64,000 nt of DNA from assembly GCA_963840545.1 (NCBI GenBank), contig CAWIZE010000002.1, forward strand, positions 1,488,001-1,552,000, in the 5' to 3' direction. The notes under the pieces are model-generated. The model did not search any database. It saw nothing but the letters and a program-made list of their open reading frames with translations, and was not told the origin of the DNA. Both the position numbers and the translations under genes were made by a program. Below, piece after piece: positions 26,367 through 34,494 of this stretch. How positions within the stretch are numbered: position 1 is the first letter of the stretch; every line of letters begins with the position of its first letter. This stretch comes from JAKAWQ01 sp963840545 (GTDB lineage: Bacteria; Pseudomonadota; Alphaproteobacteria; Acetobacterales; Acetobacteraceae).

Positions 26367-26729
26367 ATGAGATCGGCCGTCGCGGCTCTTTTTCTTCCCC
26401 TTTTGCTCGCCTCCGCCGCCCACGCGCGGCCGCCGCCCGGCGGCGATCCCAACAGCCCGCTCGGTCAGTGGCGCAACGCGCTCACACAGCCGCGTGACGC
26501 CATCAGCTGCTGCGCGCTCGCCGATTGCCGGCTGGCACAGATGCGGCTGGGCAAGGACCATTACTGGGTCTTCGTCTACTGGGTCTTCGTCCACTGGGTC
26601 TTCGTCGGCAAGCGGTTTCCCTCGGTCCCGAACGAGTGGATCGAGGTGCCGAACGATGCCGGCCAGCCGGTCGCCTGCTGGTCTCCCGAATCCGGCCTCC
26701 TCTGCTTCGTCCCCGGACCCGAGGCGTGA
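26367..26729 (+). CDS. Small secreted protein with CC..C motif and triplicated WVFV
   Basis: From the ATG at MRSAVAALFLPLLL the protein is 120 residues with a signal peptide ending ASAAHA before RPPPGG. The mature part shows ISCCALADCRLAQMR, then KDHYWVFVYWVFVHWVFVGK, FPSVPNEWIEVPND and CWSPESGLLCFVPG. The framework 'CCxxADC...V.....RFP.VPxxWxxVPDD...CW.....CFVPP' is a recurrent small exported proteobacterial family of unknown function. The WVFV triplication arises from three exact or near-exact 15-bp units at 26562-26606, an in-frame expansion. It ends 17 bp before a convergent gene. Confidence 0.72.
   Translation: MRSAVAALFLPLLLASAAHARPPPGGDPNSPLGQWRNALTQPRDAISCCALADCRLAQMRLGKDHYWVFVYWVFVHWVFVGKRFPSVPNEWIEVPNDAGQPVACWSPESGLLCFVPGPEA
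26562..26606 (+). repeat. 15-bp tandem repeat in coding sequence, three copies
   Basis: TACTGGGTCTTCGTC occurs at 26562-26576 and 26577-26591, and CACTGGGTCTTCGTC at 26592-26606, encoding YWVFV-YWVFV-HWVFV in the small secreted protein. Confidence 0.95.
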
Positions 26730-26746
26730 TCGACCGAGCGGCCTGA

Positions 26747-27928
26747 TCACCGCAGCAGCCCGCGCCGCGACAGGTTCCGCATCAGCGCCGCCGTGCCGAA
26801 CGTCCAGGGCTCGCAGGCATCGGCGGTGGCGATGCGGTTGACCAGCCGCCCGAGCTTCGGCGTCGCGATCGTCACGATGTCGCCGATCGCGTGGGTAAAG
26901 CCCTTGCCCGCGGCGCCGCGGTCCGCGGTCGGCGCGAACATCGTGCCGAGGAAAAGCACCGCGCCGTCGGGGTACTGATGCTCGGGCGAGAAGAGCTGCG
27001 CCACCAGATCGGCAGGATCGCGGCTGATCCGCTCGATCGAGGAGGTGCCCTCAAGGCGGAATCCGTCGGGGCCCGCCACCTCGAGCGAGACCGAGGTGCG
27101 CCGGATATCGTCGAGACCGAAGCCGGCATCGAAGAAACGCAGGAAGGGTCCGATCGCGCACGAAGCGTTGTTGTCCTTGGCCTTGCTCAGCAGCAGCGCC
27201 GACCGCCCCTCGAAGTCGCGCAGATTGACGTCGTTGCCGAGGGTGGCGGCGACGATGCGGCCCGTCGACGCGCACGCGAGGACGACCTCCGGCTCCGGGT
27301 TGTTCCAAGACGATTTTGAATGAATTCCGGCCTCTACCGCCGTGCCCACCGCCGCCATCGGCTGGGATTTGGTGAAAATCTCGGCATCCGGCCCGATGCC
27401 AACCTCCAGATACTGGCTCCAGACACCCTCCCGGAGCAGCACTTCCTTCAACGCGGCGGCCTCGGGCGAGCCTGGGCGGAGCCCCGCGAGGTCGGCCCCG
27501 ACCAGCCGCGTCACCTCCGCCCGGATCGCCGTGGCCGCCGCGAGATCGCCATGCGCCCGCTCCTCGATCACCCGCTCGAGCAGGGAAACCACGAACGTCA
27601 CCCCCGCGGCCTTGATCGCCTGGAGGTCGAGCGGGGCCAGCAGCCAGGGTTTTTGCCGATTGCGTTGCTCCGGTGGGGTGTTCGCGAGTATCTTCTCGAC
27701 GTGGCCGAGCGGCTCGCCCCCGGCCGCCCGAAGCGAGGCCGCCGGATCAGGCGTCTCGCAAAGGTCCCGCATGGTCGGGAAGGTGGCGGAAATATCGAAG
27801 AGATCCCCGCCGCGCACCGCCACGACCGAAGGCCCGCCCGCATCCGGCCGCCATAGCCGTCCCGCGAGTGCCGCTTCGCCTGCATCCACCGGCAGCACGT
27901 CCTTCGCCGCCGCTTCGAGCTCAATCAT
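26747..27928 (-). CDS. Fumarylacetoacetate hydrolase family protein
   Basis: The 393-residue protein has a FAH-type C-terminal domain: NPEPEVVLACASTGRIVAAT with the metal-binding Glu residues, GNDVNLRDFEGRSALLLSKA with the conserved Asp and Lys, and a later GTMFAP segment. The N-terminal 100 residues form the smaller beta domain. The family hydrolyses C-C bonds of acylpyruvates or decarboxylates/dehydrates related oxo acids using Mg2+. Homologues of this length are common in sugar-acid or aromatic catabolic clusters; here the gene stands alone, convergent with the small secreted protein gene and divergent from fabD. Confidence 0.85.
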   Translation of the reverse strand: MIELEAAAKDVLPVDAGEAALAGRLWRPDAGGPSVVAVRGGDLFDISATFPTMRDLCETPDPAASLRAAGGEPLGHVEKILANTPPEQRNRQKPWLLAPLDLQAIKAAGVTFVVSLLERVIEERAHGDLAAATAIRAEVTRLVGADLAGLRPGSPEAAALKEVLLREGVWSQYLEVGIGPDAEIFTKSQPMAAVGTAVEAGIHSKSSWNNPEPEVVLACASTGRIVAATLGNDVNLRDFEGRSALLLSKAKDNNASCAIGPFLRFFDAGFGLDDIRRTSVSLEVAGPDGFRLEGTSSIERISRDPADLVAQLFSPEHQYPDGAVLFLGTMFAPTADRGAAGKGFTHAIGDIVTIATPKLGRLVNRIATADACEPWTFGTAALMRNLSRRGLLR

Positions 27929-27987
27929 CCCGACCTCCCTGCTGGTTGACAGACGCGACCGCGGCGGAGTAACCCCCCGGACCCCCT

Positions 27988-28944
27988 ATGTCCATGAACG
28001 CCTTCATCTTTCCCGGCCAGGGAAGCCAGTCCGTGGGCATGGGCCGCGAGCTCGCGGCAGCCTTCGCCACGGCGCGCGAGCTGTTCGAGGAGGTCGACGA
28101 GGCCCTGCGCCAGAAGCTCGCGAAGCTGATGTTCGAAGGTCCGGGCGAAGAGCTGACGCTGACCGAGAACGCCCAGCCGGCGCTGATGGCGGTCTCGCTG
28201 GCCATCGTCCGCGTGCTCGAGCGGGACGCCGGCATCGCGCTGAAGGACCGGGCGCTGGTCGTCGCCGGGCACTCGCTCGGCGAGTTCAGCGCGCTCGCCG
28301 CCGCCGGCAGCCTGACGGTTGCGCAAGCGGCGCGGCTGCTGCGCAGGCGCGGCGAGGCGATGCAGCGCGCCGTCCCGCCCGGGGAGGGGGCGATGGCCGC
28401 CCTGCTCGGCGCCGAGCTCGACCAGGCGAGCGCCCTTTGCGCCGCGGCCCAACCCGGCCCCGAGGGGCCTGAGGTGCTCACCGTCGCCAACGACAATGGC
28501 GGCGGCCAGGTGGTGATCTCGGGCGCGCGCGACGCGGTCGCCCGGGCGGTGGCGCTGGCCCAGGCGCACGGCGTGAAGCGGGCGATGCTGCTGGCGGTCT
28601 CGGCCCCCTTCCACTGCCCGCTGATGGAGCCCGCGGCCACCGCGCTCGCCGCGGCGCTGGCGGAAACGGAGCTCGCCCGACCCGCGGTGCCGATCGTCGT
28701 CAACGTCACCGCCGAGGCGACGAGCGAGCCGGCGGAAATCCGCGCGCTCCTGGTGCGCCAGGTGACCGGCATGGTGCGCTGGCGGGAGAGCGTGATGACG
28801 ATGCGCGGGATGGGAGCGGAGCGCTTCGTCGAGCTCGGCTCGGGAAAAATCCTCTCCGGCCTGGTGCGCCGCATCGTCCCGGACGCCGCGGTGATGGCCG
28901 CCGGCACGCCCGCCGAGCTCGAAGCGCTGGTCAAGGAGCTCTAG
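27988..28944 (+). CDS. fabD: ACP S-malonyltransferase
   Basis: A 318-residue acyl transferase that moves malonate from CoA to acyl carrier protein at the start of fatty-acid elongation. It begins FIFPGQGSQSVGMG, carries the nucleophile Ser96 in GHSLGE, and has PFHCPLM with the catalytic His and the Gln of FPGQGSQ. The start may be ATG 27988 or 27994. It opens a cluster with fabG (6 bp gap), acpP, fabF and mltG. Confidence 0.96.
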   Translation: MSMNAFIFPGQGSQSVGMGRELAAAFATARELFEEVDEALRQKLAKLMFEGPGEELTLTENAQPALMAVSLAIVRVLERDAGIALKDRALVVAGHSLGEFSALAAAGSLTVAQAARLLRRRGEAMQRAVPPGEGAMAALLGAELDQASALCAAAQPGPEGPEVLTVANDNGGGQVVISGARDAVARAVALAQAHGVKRAMLLAVSAPFHCPLMEPAATALAAALAETELARPAVPIVVNVTAEATSEPAEIRALLVRQVTGMVRWRESVMTMRGMGAERFVELGSGKILSGLVRRIVPDAAVMAAGTPAELEALVKEL

Positions 28945-28950
28945 GAAGCA

Positions 28951-29694
28951 ATGCCGATGTTCCGGCTCGACGGCCAGGCGGCGCTGGTGACCGGCGCCTC
29001 GGGCGGCATCGGTGCTGCGATCGCCCGCGCCCTGCACGCCCAGGGGGCGCGCGTCGTGCTCTCCGGGACGCGCACGACCATCCTCGCCGAGCTTGCGGAG
29101 GAGCTCGGCGAGGGCGCCTTCATCTGCCCCGCCGACCTCGCCGAGCCCGGCGCGCCCGAAACCCTGATCGGCGAGGCGGAGGCGCTCGCCGGGCCGCTCG
29201 CGATCCTGGTCAACAATGCCGGCTTCGCCCGCGACGGCCTGGCGCTGCGGATGAACGACACGGACTGGCAGGCGGTCCTCGAGGTCGATCTCGCGGCCCC
29301 CTTCCGCCTCGCCCGGGCAGCCCTTCGGGGCATGCTGCGGCGGCGGGCGGGGCGGATCATCTCGATCGGCAGCATCGTCGGCACCACCGGCAATGCCGGC
29401 CAGGCGAACTACGCGGCCGCCAAGGCCGGGCTGGTCGGGATGAGCAAGGCCCTGGCGCAGGAGGTCGCCTCCCGCGGGATCACCGTGAACGTCATCGCCC
29501 CGGGCGTCATCGCCACCGCCATGACGGCGGGCCTGCCCGAGGCGCTGCGCGCCCGCCTCGCCGAGCGCATCCCGCTCGGCCGGCTCGGCACGCCTGAAGA
29601 CGTGGCGGCGGCCGTGGTCTATCTTGCCTCGGCGGAAGCCGCCTGGATCACCGGTGCGACGCTGCACGTCAATGGCGGGATGGCAATGACATGA
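28951..29694 (+). CDS. fabG: 3-oxoacyl-ACP reductase
   Basis: The 247-residue SDR enzyme reduces 3-oxoacyl-ACP with NADPH in the elongation cycle. It shows TGASGGIG at 14-21, NNAGFARDGLALRM (the FabG-specific 'NNAGxTRDxLxxRM'), a GSIVGTTGNAGQANYAAAKAG stretch with the catalytic Ser, Tyr and Lys, and the end ITGATLHVNGGMAM. The context, fabD before and acpP after, supports FabG over a generic SDR. An ATG nine bases downstream (MFRLDG) is not excluded as start. Confidence 0.95.
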   Translation: MPMFRLDGQAALVTGASGGIGAAIARALHAQGARVVLSGTRTTILAELAEELGEGAFICPADLAEPGAPETLIGEAEALAGPLAILVNNAGFARDGLALRMNDTDWQAVLEVDLAAPFRLARAALRGMLRRRAGRIISIGSIVGTTGNAGQANYAAAKAGLVGMSKALAQEVASRGITVNVIAPGVIATAMTAGLPEALRARLAERIPLGRLGTPEDVAAAVVYLASAEAAWITGATLHVNGGMAMT

Positions 29695-29854
29695 TACATC
29701 CCTGGACGGAGCGTGTTGGCGGGTGCAACGAAACCATGCTAAGCGGCCGGCTTGCGCCGTTCGCAGCGGGATCGCGACGCCGATTGGGGCTGTCCCGTCG
29801 GGCAGGAAAGCGGGGCCGGTCCTCGGGAACCGGCATGAAGGAGCGGGAGAGCTG

Positions 29855-30094
29855 ATGAGCGAGATCGCCGACAAGGTGAAAAAGATCGTGGTGGAGCACC
29901 TGGGTGTCGAGGAGTCCAAGGTGACTTCCGAGGCCTCGTTCATCGACGATCTGGGAGCGGACAGCCTCGACACGGTCGAACTGGTGATGGCCTTCGAGGA
30001 GGCCTTCGGGGTCGAGATTCCGGAGGACGCGGCCGAGAAGATCAGCACCGTGAAGGACGCGGTCGAGTATATCGAGAAGCAGAAGGCCGCCTGA
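29855..30094 (+). CDS. acpP: Acyl carrier protein
   Basis: A 79-residue acidic four-helix protein, MSEIADKVKKIVVEHLGVEE..., with the phosphopantetheine attachment site Ser37 in GADSLDTVELVMAFEE. It carries the growing acyl chain in fatty-acid synthesis. The start follows GGAGCGGGAGAGCTG. A 160 bp gap from fabG suggests its own promoter, as is common for this highly expressed gene; upstream in-frame codons (from 29723) have no homology. Confidence 0.97.
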   Translation: MSEIADKVKKIVVEHLGVEESKVTSEASFIDDLGADSLDTVELVMAFEEAFGVEIPEDAAEKISTVKDAVEYIEKQKAA

Positions 30095-30128
30095 GGCCCG
30101 CTCTGCCAGCGAACGGCCAGGAAACGCA

Positions 30129-31403
30129 ATGAACGGGGCCGCCATGCGCCGGGTCGTGGTCACCGGCATGGGCATTGTCTGCCCGCTCGGCGTTGGCGTC
30201 GAGCCGGTCTGGCAGCGGCTGATCAACGGCCAGTCCGGCATCACCGCCATCCAGGCCTTCGATGTCGCCGAGCTTCCGGCCAAGATCGCGGGCCAGGTGC
30301 CGCCCGGATCCCGGGCGGAAGGCGGGCTCGACCTCGGCGAATGGATCCCGCCCAAGGACCAGCGGAAGATGGACCGCTTCATCCAGCTGGCACTGGTCGC
30401 GGCGGAAGAGGCGGTGGCGGATTCCGGCTGGCGGCCCGACGACGAGGAGGACCGCTGCGCGACCGGGGTGATGATCGGCTCAGGGATCGGCGGGCTGCAG
30501 ACGATCGCCGAGAGCGCGATCCTCCTCCACGAGGGCAAGATCCGCCGCATTTCTCCTTTTTTCATCCCCGCCGCGCTGATCAACCTCGCCTCCGGGCACA
30601 TCTCGATCAAATACGGGTTCAAGGGGCCGAACCACGCCGTCGTCACCGCCTGCGCCACCGGGGTGCATGCGATCGGCGACGCGGCCCGGCTGATTATTTT
30701 CGGCGATGCGGACGTGATGGTCGCCGGCGGCGCCGAGGCCCCGATCTGCACGCTCGGGCTCGCCGGCTTCTGCGCCGCCCGCGCCCTCTCCACCGGCTTC
30801 AACGATTCGCCGCCGCGCGCCTCCCGCCCCTGGGACAAGGACCGGGACGGGTTCGTGATGGGCGAGGGCGCGGCGGTGGTCGTGCTCGAGGAATACGAGC
30901 ACGCGACCCGCCGTGGCGCGCGCATCTATGGCGAGATCGCGGGCTACGGCCTCTCCGGCGACGCCCACCACATCACCGCCCCGCCCCCCGGCCATGACGG
31001 GGCGTTCCGCGCCATGCGGGCGGCGCTGCGCAACAGCCACGCCACCCCGGACGAGATCCAGTACGTCAACGCGCACGGCACCTCGACCTTCGCCGACGAC
31101 CTCGAGCTCGAAGCGGTCGAGCGCCTGTTCGGGGCCGCGGCGAACGGCCTTGCGATGTCCTCCACCAAATCGGCGATCGGGCACCTGCTCGGCGCGGCCG
31201 GGGCCGCGGAGGCGATTTTTTCCATCCTTGCCGTGCGCGACGGCGTCGCCCCGCCGACGCTCAACCTCGATCACCCGAGCCGGGAAAGCGTGATCGACCG
31301 GGTCGCCCACACCGCCCAGCAGCGGCCGATCCGGATGGCGCTGTCGAACAGCTTCGGCTTCGGCGGCACCAATGCCTCGATCGTCGTCCGCGCCGCCGCC
31401 TGA
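30129..31403 (+). CDS. fabF: Beta-ketoacyl-ACP synthase II
   Basis: The 424-residue thiolase-fold enzyme condenses malonyl-ACP with acyl-ACP. The catalytic triad is Cys175 (VTACATGVHAIGDA), the His in VNAHGTST and the His in IGHLLGAAGAAEA; NSFGFGGTNA is at the C-terminus. ATG 30129 or 30144 (MRRVVVTGMG) can start it; the usual family N-terminus corresponds to the latter. It follows acpP by 34 bp and is overlapped or closely followed by mltG. Confidence 0.96.
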   Translation: MNGAAMRRVVVTGMGIVCPLGVGVEPVWQRLINGQSGITAIQAFDVAELPAKIAGQVPPGSRAEGGLDLGEWIPPKDQRKMDRFIQLALVAAEEAVADSGWRPDDEEDRCATGVMIGSGIGGLQTIAESAILLHEGKIRRISPFFIPAALINLASGHISIKYGFKGPNHAVVTACATGVHAIGDAARLIIFGDADVMVAGGAEAPICTLGLAGFCAARALSTGFNDSPPRASRPWDKDRDGFVMGEGAAVVVLEEYEHATRRGARIYGEIAGYGLSGDAHHITAPPPGHDGAFRAMRAALRNSHATPDEIQYVNAHGTSTFADDLELEAVERLFGAAANGLAMSSTKSAIGHLLGAAGAAEAIFSILAVRDGVAPPTLNLDHPSRESVIDRVAHTAQQRPIRMALSNSFGFGGTNASIVVRAAA

Positions 31404-31440
31404 TCCTCCCGCCGGCCCGCCGCGACGGCGGCGCCGGGCC

Positions 31441-32418
31441 ATGCGGGCGAGCCTTCTGCTCGCCGTCATCCTCGCCGTCATCCTCGCCGCCCTCGCGGCA
31501 GGCGCGCTCAGGCTCTACCGCAGCCCCGGCCCGCTGCCGGCCGCGCGCGCGGTCGTCATCCCCGCCGGCACCACCGAAACGGTCGCCCATGCGCTCGCCG
31601 ATGCCGGGGTCATTCGCGCCCCCCGGCTCTTCGTCCTCGCCGCGCTTGCCACCGCCCGCGCCGGCCCGCTCCATGCCGCCGAGCTTCGCTTTCCCGCCCA
31701 CGCGAGCTTCGCCGCCGTCCTCGCCGTTCTCCGCACCGCCCCGCCCGTCGAGCACCGGGTGACGATCCCCGAGGGGCTGACCGCCCGGCAGATCGCCGCC
31801 CTCCTCGCCCGCGCCCCGGCGCTCACCGGCCCGGCCGAGCTGCCCGCCGAGGGCTGGGTGCTGCCCGCCACCTACGATTATCTCTATGCCACCCCCCGCG
31901 CGGCGATCATCGCCCGCGCCCATGCCGCCCTCGTCGATAGGCTGGCGGCGCTCTGGGACGGGCGCAGCCCGGACCTCCCGCTCGCCACCCCGGCCGAGGC
32001 GCTCACGCTCGCCAGCATCGTCGAACGCGAAACCGCGATCCCCGCCGAGCGGCCGCGGATCGCCGCGGTCTTCCTCAACCGCCTCCGGCTCGGGATGAAG
32101 CTTCAGGCCGATCCCACCGTCATTTACGCGGCCAGCAACGGCTGGGGCACGCTCCCCCACCCGCTCACCCAGGCCGACCTCGCGACCCCCAGCCCCTACA
32201 ACACCTACCGCGCCGCGGGCCTGCCGCCCGGACCGATCGACGCGCCCGGCACCGCCGCCATCATCGCCGTCCTGCACCCGGTCCCGAGCACGGACCTCTA
32301 TTTCGTCGCCGACGGAACCGGCGGCCACGCCTTCGCCCGCACCCTGGCCGGCCAGGAGCACAACATCCTGCGCTGGCAACGGCTCGTGCACGGCCAGCCC
32401 GCCCCGCCCGAACGCTAG
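31441..32418 (+). CDS. mltG: Endolytic transglycosylase
   Basis: A 325-residue YceG/MltG protein that cuts nascent peptidoglycan strands and terminates glycan growth. It has an N-terminal membrane anchor (residues 4-24, LLLAVILAVILAALAAGAL), a LysM-like part, and the catalytic motif LASIVERETAIPAER with the conserved Glu at 195-197, then RLRLGMKLQADPTVIY and SPYNTY. The anchor contains a 12-bp tandem duplication (CTCGCCGTCATC twice from 31459). The ATG at 31441 places the anchor at the N-terminus; the frame is open back to 31372, overlapping fabF. Position after fabF is conserved in many proteobacteria. Confidence 0.92.
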   Translation: MRASLLLAVILAVILAALAAGALRLYRSPGPLPAARAVVIPAGTTETVAHALADAGVIRAPRLFVLAALATARAGPLHAAELRFPAHASFAAVLAVLRTAPPVEHRVTIPEGLTARQIAALLARAPALTGPAELPAEGWVLPATYDYLYATPRAAIIARAHAALVDRLAALWDGRSPDLPLATPAEALTLASIVERETAIPAERPRIAAVFLNRLRLGMKLQADPTVIYAASNGWGTLPHPLTQADLATPSPYNTYRAAGLPPGPIDAPGTAAIIAVLHPVPSTDLYFVADGTGGHAFARTLAGQEHNILRWQRLVHGQPAPPER

Positions 32419-32486
32419 GGCGGGACGCACCGGAAGGGTTCCACGGGCTTGCCCTTGGCCTTGACGCGGCGGGGCCGTGCTTCCGC

Positions 32487-33776
32487 TCAGCTCTCGACGA
32501 GCCATTCCGGTTCGGTGGCGAAGCGGGCGAGTGCGAGGCCGAGCGCCATGGCGCCGACGACGAAGGCGCCGAGCCCCGCCGCGTTCAGCGCCCCGATCAC
32601 GCTGCCCTGGTCGAACAGGACGATGGCCTGAAAGGCGAATGTGCCGGGCACCATGATGATGATCCCGGGCACCGTGTGGGCGATGCGTGGTTCGGAGCGG
32701 CGGCGTTGGACGAGCGAGGCGAGGAGGCCGACGGCGGCCGCGCCGATGAGCGTCGCCGGCGCCAGCGCCAGCCCGGCATCGTGCAGGCCGAGCCGGAGCT
32801 CGTTGCCGGCCAGCGCCAAGGCGGCGACGGTGAGCGCGGTCCGCCAGCTGCTGTTGTAGAGGATCGCGAACCCCCATCCGCCGATGGCGCTGGCGATGGC
32901 GCGGAGGATGAGGCGCATGGCCTCGCTCTCCGGCAGCGCAGGCGGCGGTGCTGCGCTCAGCCCGGCGAGGCTTGCCACGGTGCAGAGCCCGAAGGCGCCG
33001 GCGAGCAGGATCGTCGTCGCGTACGCCAGGCGGGTGAGGGCGGCCTCGGTCTGGTGCTGGAGGAGGTCGAGGAGGGCGGCGACGAGCGGGAATCCGGGCA
33101 CCAGGAAGAGCGCCGAGGAGATGAACCCCGCGGCGTGGGAAGGCATGGGCAGGCCGAGATTGCCGAGCAGGGCGACGATCAGGCAATAGAGGCCGGAGGC
33201 GACGATGGCGCAAAGCGCGGTGGTCGCGTACTGGTTGATCCGCCGGCCGAGCAGGGCCGAGCGCAGCGCCTGGCCGATCGCGCCGGCCAGGGCGCTCGCG
33301 AGGATCTCGATCGGGCCGCCGTCGTTGAGATAGGAGAAGGCGCCGGACGCGGCGCCGACCGCGAGCGCGGTCAGCAGCAGCGGGTGGAGCGGTGGCGTCC
33401 TTTCGATCGCCTCCAGCCTGGCGGCGATCGTGCCGGCGGTCATGCCCGGTTCCGCCGAGCGCGCCAGGTCCTCGAGCGCGCCGATCCGGAATGCGTTGAC
33501 GCCGATCGGCGCGATCTCGACCAGGCGCGTGACCTCGTCCCCGCCGCGCCGCGCGCTCGCCGCCATCGTGCCGAGCGCGATGCGGGCGGCGAACCCGTCG
33601 ATCCCCATGGCCCGCGCGAGCCGCGCGGTCCACTGCCGGACGCGGAAGGCGGCGTCCCCGCTGCGCAGCATCAGGGTTGCGAAGCGGATGAGGCAGGCGA
33701 GGTCGGCAGCGAGCCTTTCCCTCTCCCGGTCCTGGCCGGGCATCGGCGAAGCGGGCTTTTCTCTGAGGTTCGGCAT
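32487..33776 (-). CDS. Threonine/serine exporter family protein (ThrE type)
   Basis: The 429-residue protein combines an N-terminal cytoplasmic ThrE domain (LMLRSGDAAFRVRQWTARLA and a later ARRGGDEVTRLVEI) with ten or so hydrophobic helices from about residue 130. The C-terminal half matches the second ThrE domain (VPGIIIMVPGTFAFQAIVLF). Both domains are in one chain as in corynebacterial ThrE, not split as in YjjP/YjjB. Export of Thr/Ser or small related compounds is the family role. It converges with mltG and lies 15 bp after the DUF3429 gene's far end, giving a likely two-gene unit. Confidence 0.88.
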   Translation of the reverse strand: MPNLREKPASPMPGQDRERERLAADLACLIRFATLMLRSGDAAFRVRQWTARLARAMGIDGFAARIALGTMAASARRGGDEVTRLVEIAPIGVNAFRIGALEDLARSAEPGMTAGTIAARLEAIERTPPLHPLLLTALAVGAASGAFSYLNDGGPIEILASALAGAIGQALRSALLGRRINQYATTALCAIVASGLYCLIVALLGNLGLPMPSHAAGFISSALFLVPGFPLVAALLDLLQHQTEAALTRLAYATTILLAGAFGLCTVASLAGLSAAPPPALPESEAMRLILRAIASAIGGWGFAILYNSSWRTALTVAALALAGNELRLGLHDAGLALAPATLIGAAAVGLLASLVQRRRSEPRIAHTVPGIIIMVPGTFAFQAIVLFDQGSVIGALNAAGLGAFVVGAMALGLALARFATEPEWLVES

Positions 33777-33791
33777 GATTTCGACAGGGCC

Positions 33792-34250
33792 CTAAAGAAC
33801 GATGGTGGCGCCGATCAGGCGCAGCACCAGGACGGTGGTGAGGATCGCCACCAGGATGACCGAATGGGCCCAGCGCAGCCACATATAGCCGGGTGGGACC
33901 AGCCCGCGGCGCTGCCCGGCGGCCTCGACGACCAGGCTTGCGATGAAGGCCGCGATCAGCACCAGCAGCCCGCTCCAGGCGGGCACCAGCAGAGCGAGCC
34001 AGCCGGCCAGCGCCGGGAGCGTGCCGAGCGCGAGGCGCAGCCGCTCGGCCCGCGGCGACGCGGGAGCGCCGGGGGCGAGCGCGAAGCCCCAATGGACCGC
34101 GCCGAGGAAGGCGAGCGTCACCGCGCCGTAGCCGATCAGCGCCGGCAGCGCCCAGACGGACGCGCGCGTGAGGCTCTCGAAGCCGCAGAAGAAGAGGGGG
34201 AGCAGCCCGGCCAGGCCGAGCAACGTCGCGAGCAGCGGAGTTCGGTTCAT
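33792..34250 (-). CDS. DUF3429 domain-containing membrane protein
   Basis: A 152-residue protein with five predicted membrane helices. The pattern 'TPxLATLLGLAGLLPF..' at the N-terminus, YGAVTLAFLGAVHWGFAL in the middle and LRWAHSVILVAILTTVLV near the end is characteristic of DUF3429. Function is unknown; in several bacteria it is linked to respiratory or light-related inner-membrane proteins. The start ATG (MNRTPLLATLL) is preceded by GGAAAGAACG. The gene is divergent from the Crp/Fnr gene across about 245 bp. Confidence 0.82.
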   Translation of the reverse strand: MNRTPLLATLLGLAGLLPLFFCGFESLTRASVWALPALIGYGAVTLAFLGAVHWGFALAPGAPASPRAERLRLALGTLPALAGWLALLVPAWSGLLVLIAAFIASLVVEAAGQRRGLVPPGYMWLRWAHSVILVAILTTVLVLRLIGATIVL

Positions 34251-34320
34251 CGTTCTTTCCTCGGCCCATGCCTGGCTGTGCGCGGTGGGCGATGGCGGAG
34301 GATACTCCCGGGCCCAGGCG

Positions 34321-34373
34321 CGCTTGCCAATGATGCGGCGCTTGCCAATGATGCGGGCTTGCCAATGATCAGG
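34321..34373. repeat. 18-bp tandem repeat, about three copies
   Basis: CGCTTGCCAATGATGCGG occurs at 34321-34338 and 34339-34356; a third partial copy (GCTTGCCAATGATCAGG) spans 34357-34373. It lies in the divergent intergenic region between DUF3429 and the Crp/Fnr-type regulator, so it may duplicate a protein-binding site. Confidence 0.9.
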
Positions 34374-34494
34374 CGCCCTTGCCGGTCGGATCGGTTCCCG
34401 AGCAAGATCGGCGCCAGGCCAGTCCGGGTCCGCGCACGGCGAACCAGAAGGGAGACGGTCGCTGGAAGAGGCTTCCGATCCGAACGCCTCGGCA

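Noticed and set aside
29723..29854. Extended N-terminus for acyl carrier protein
   Set aside because: ACP is invariably short and begins at MSEIADKV; the upstream codons show no homology and probably are leader sequence.
31261..34365. 1034-codon minus-strand open frame across mltG, ThrE and DUF3429
   Set aside because: It overlaps three recognisable genes in other frames and has low-complexity Arg/Gly/Ala composition without domains.
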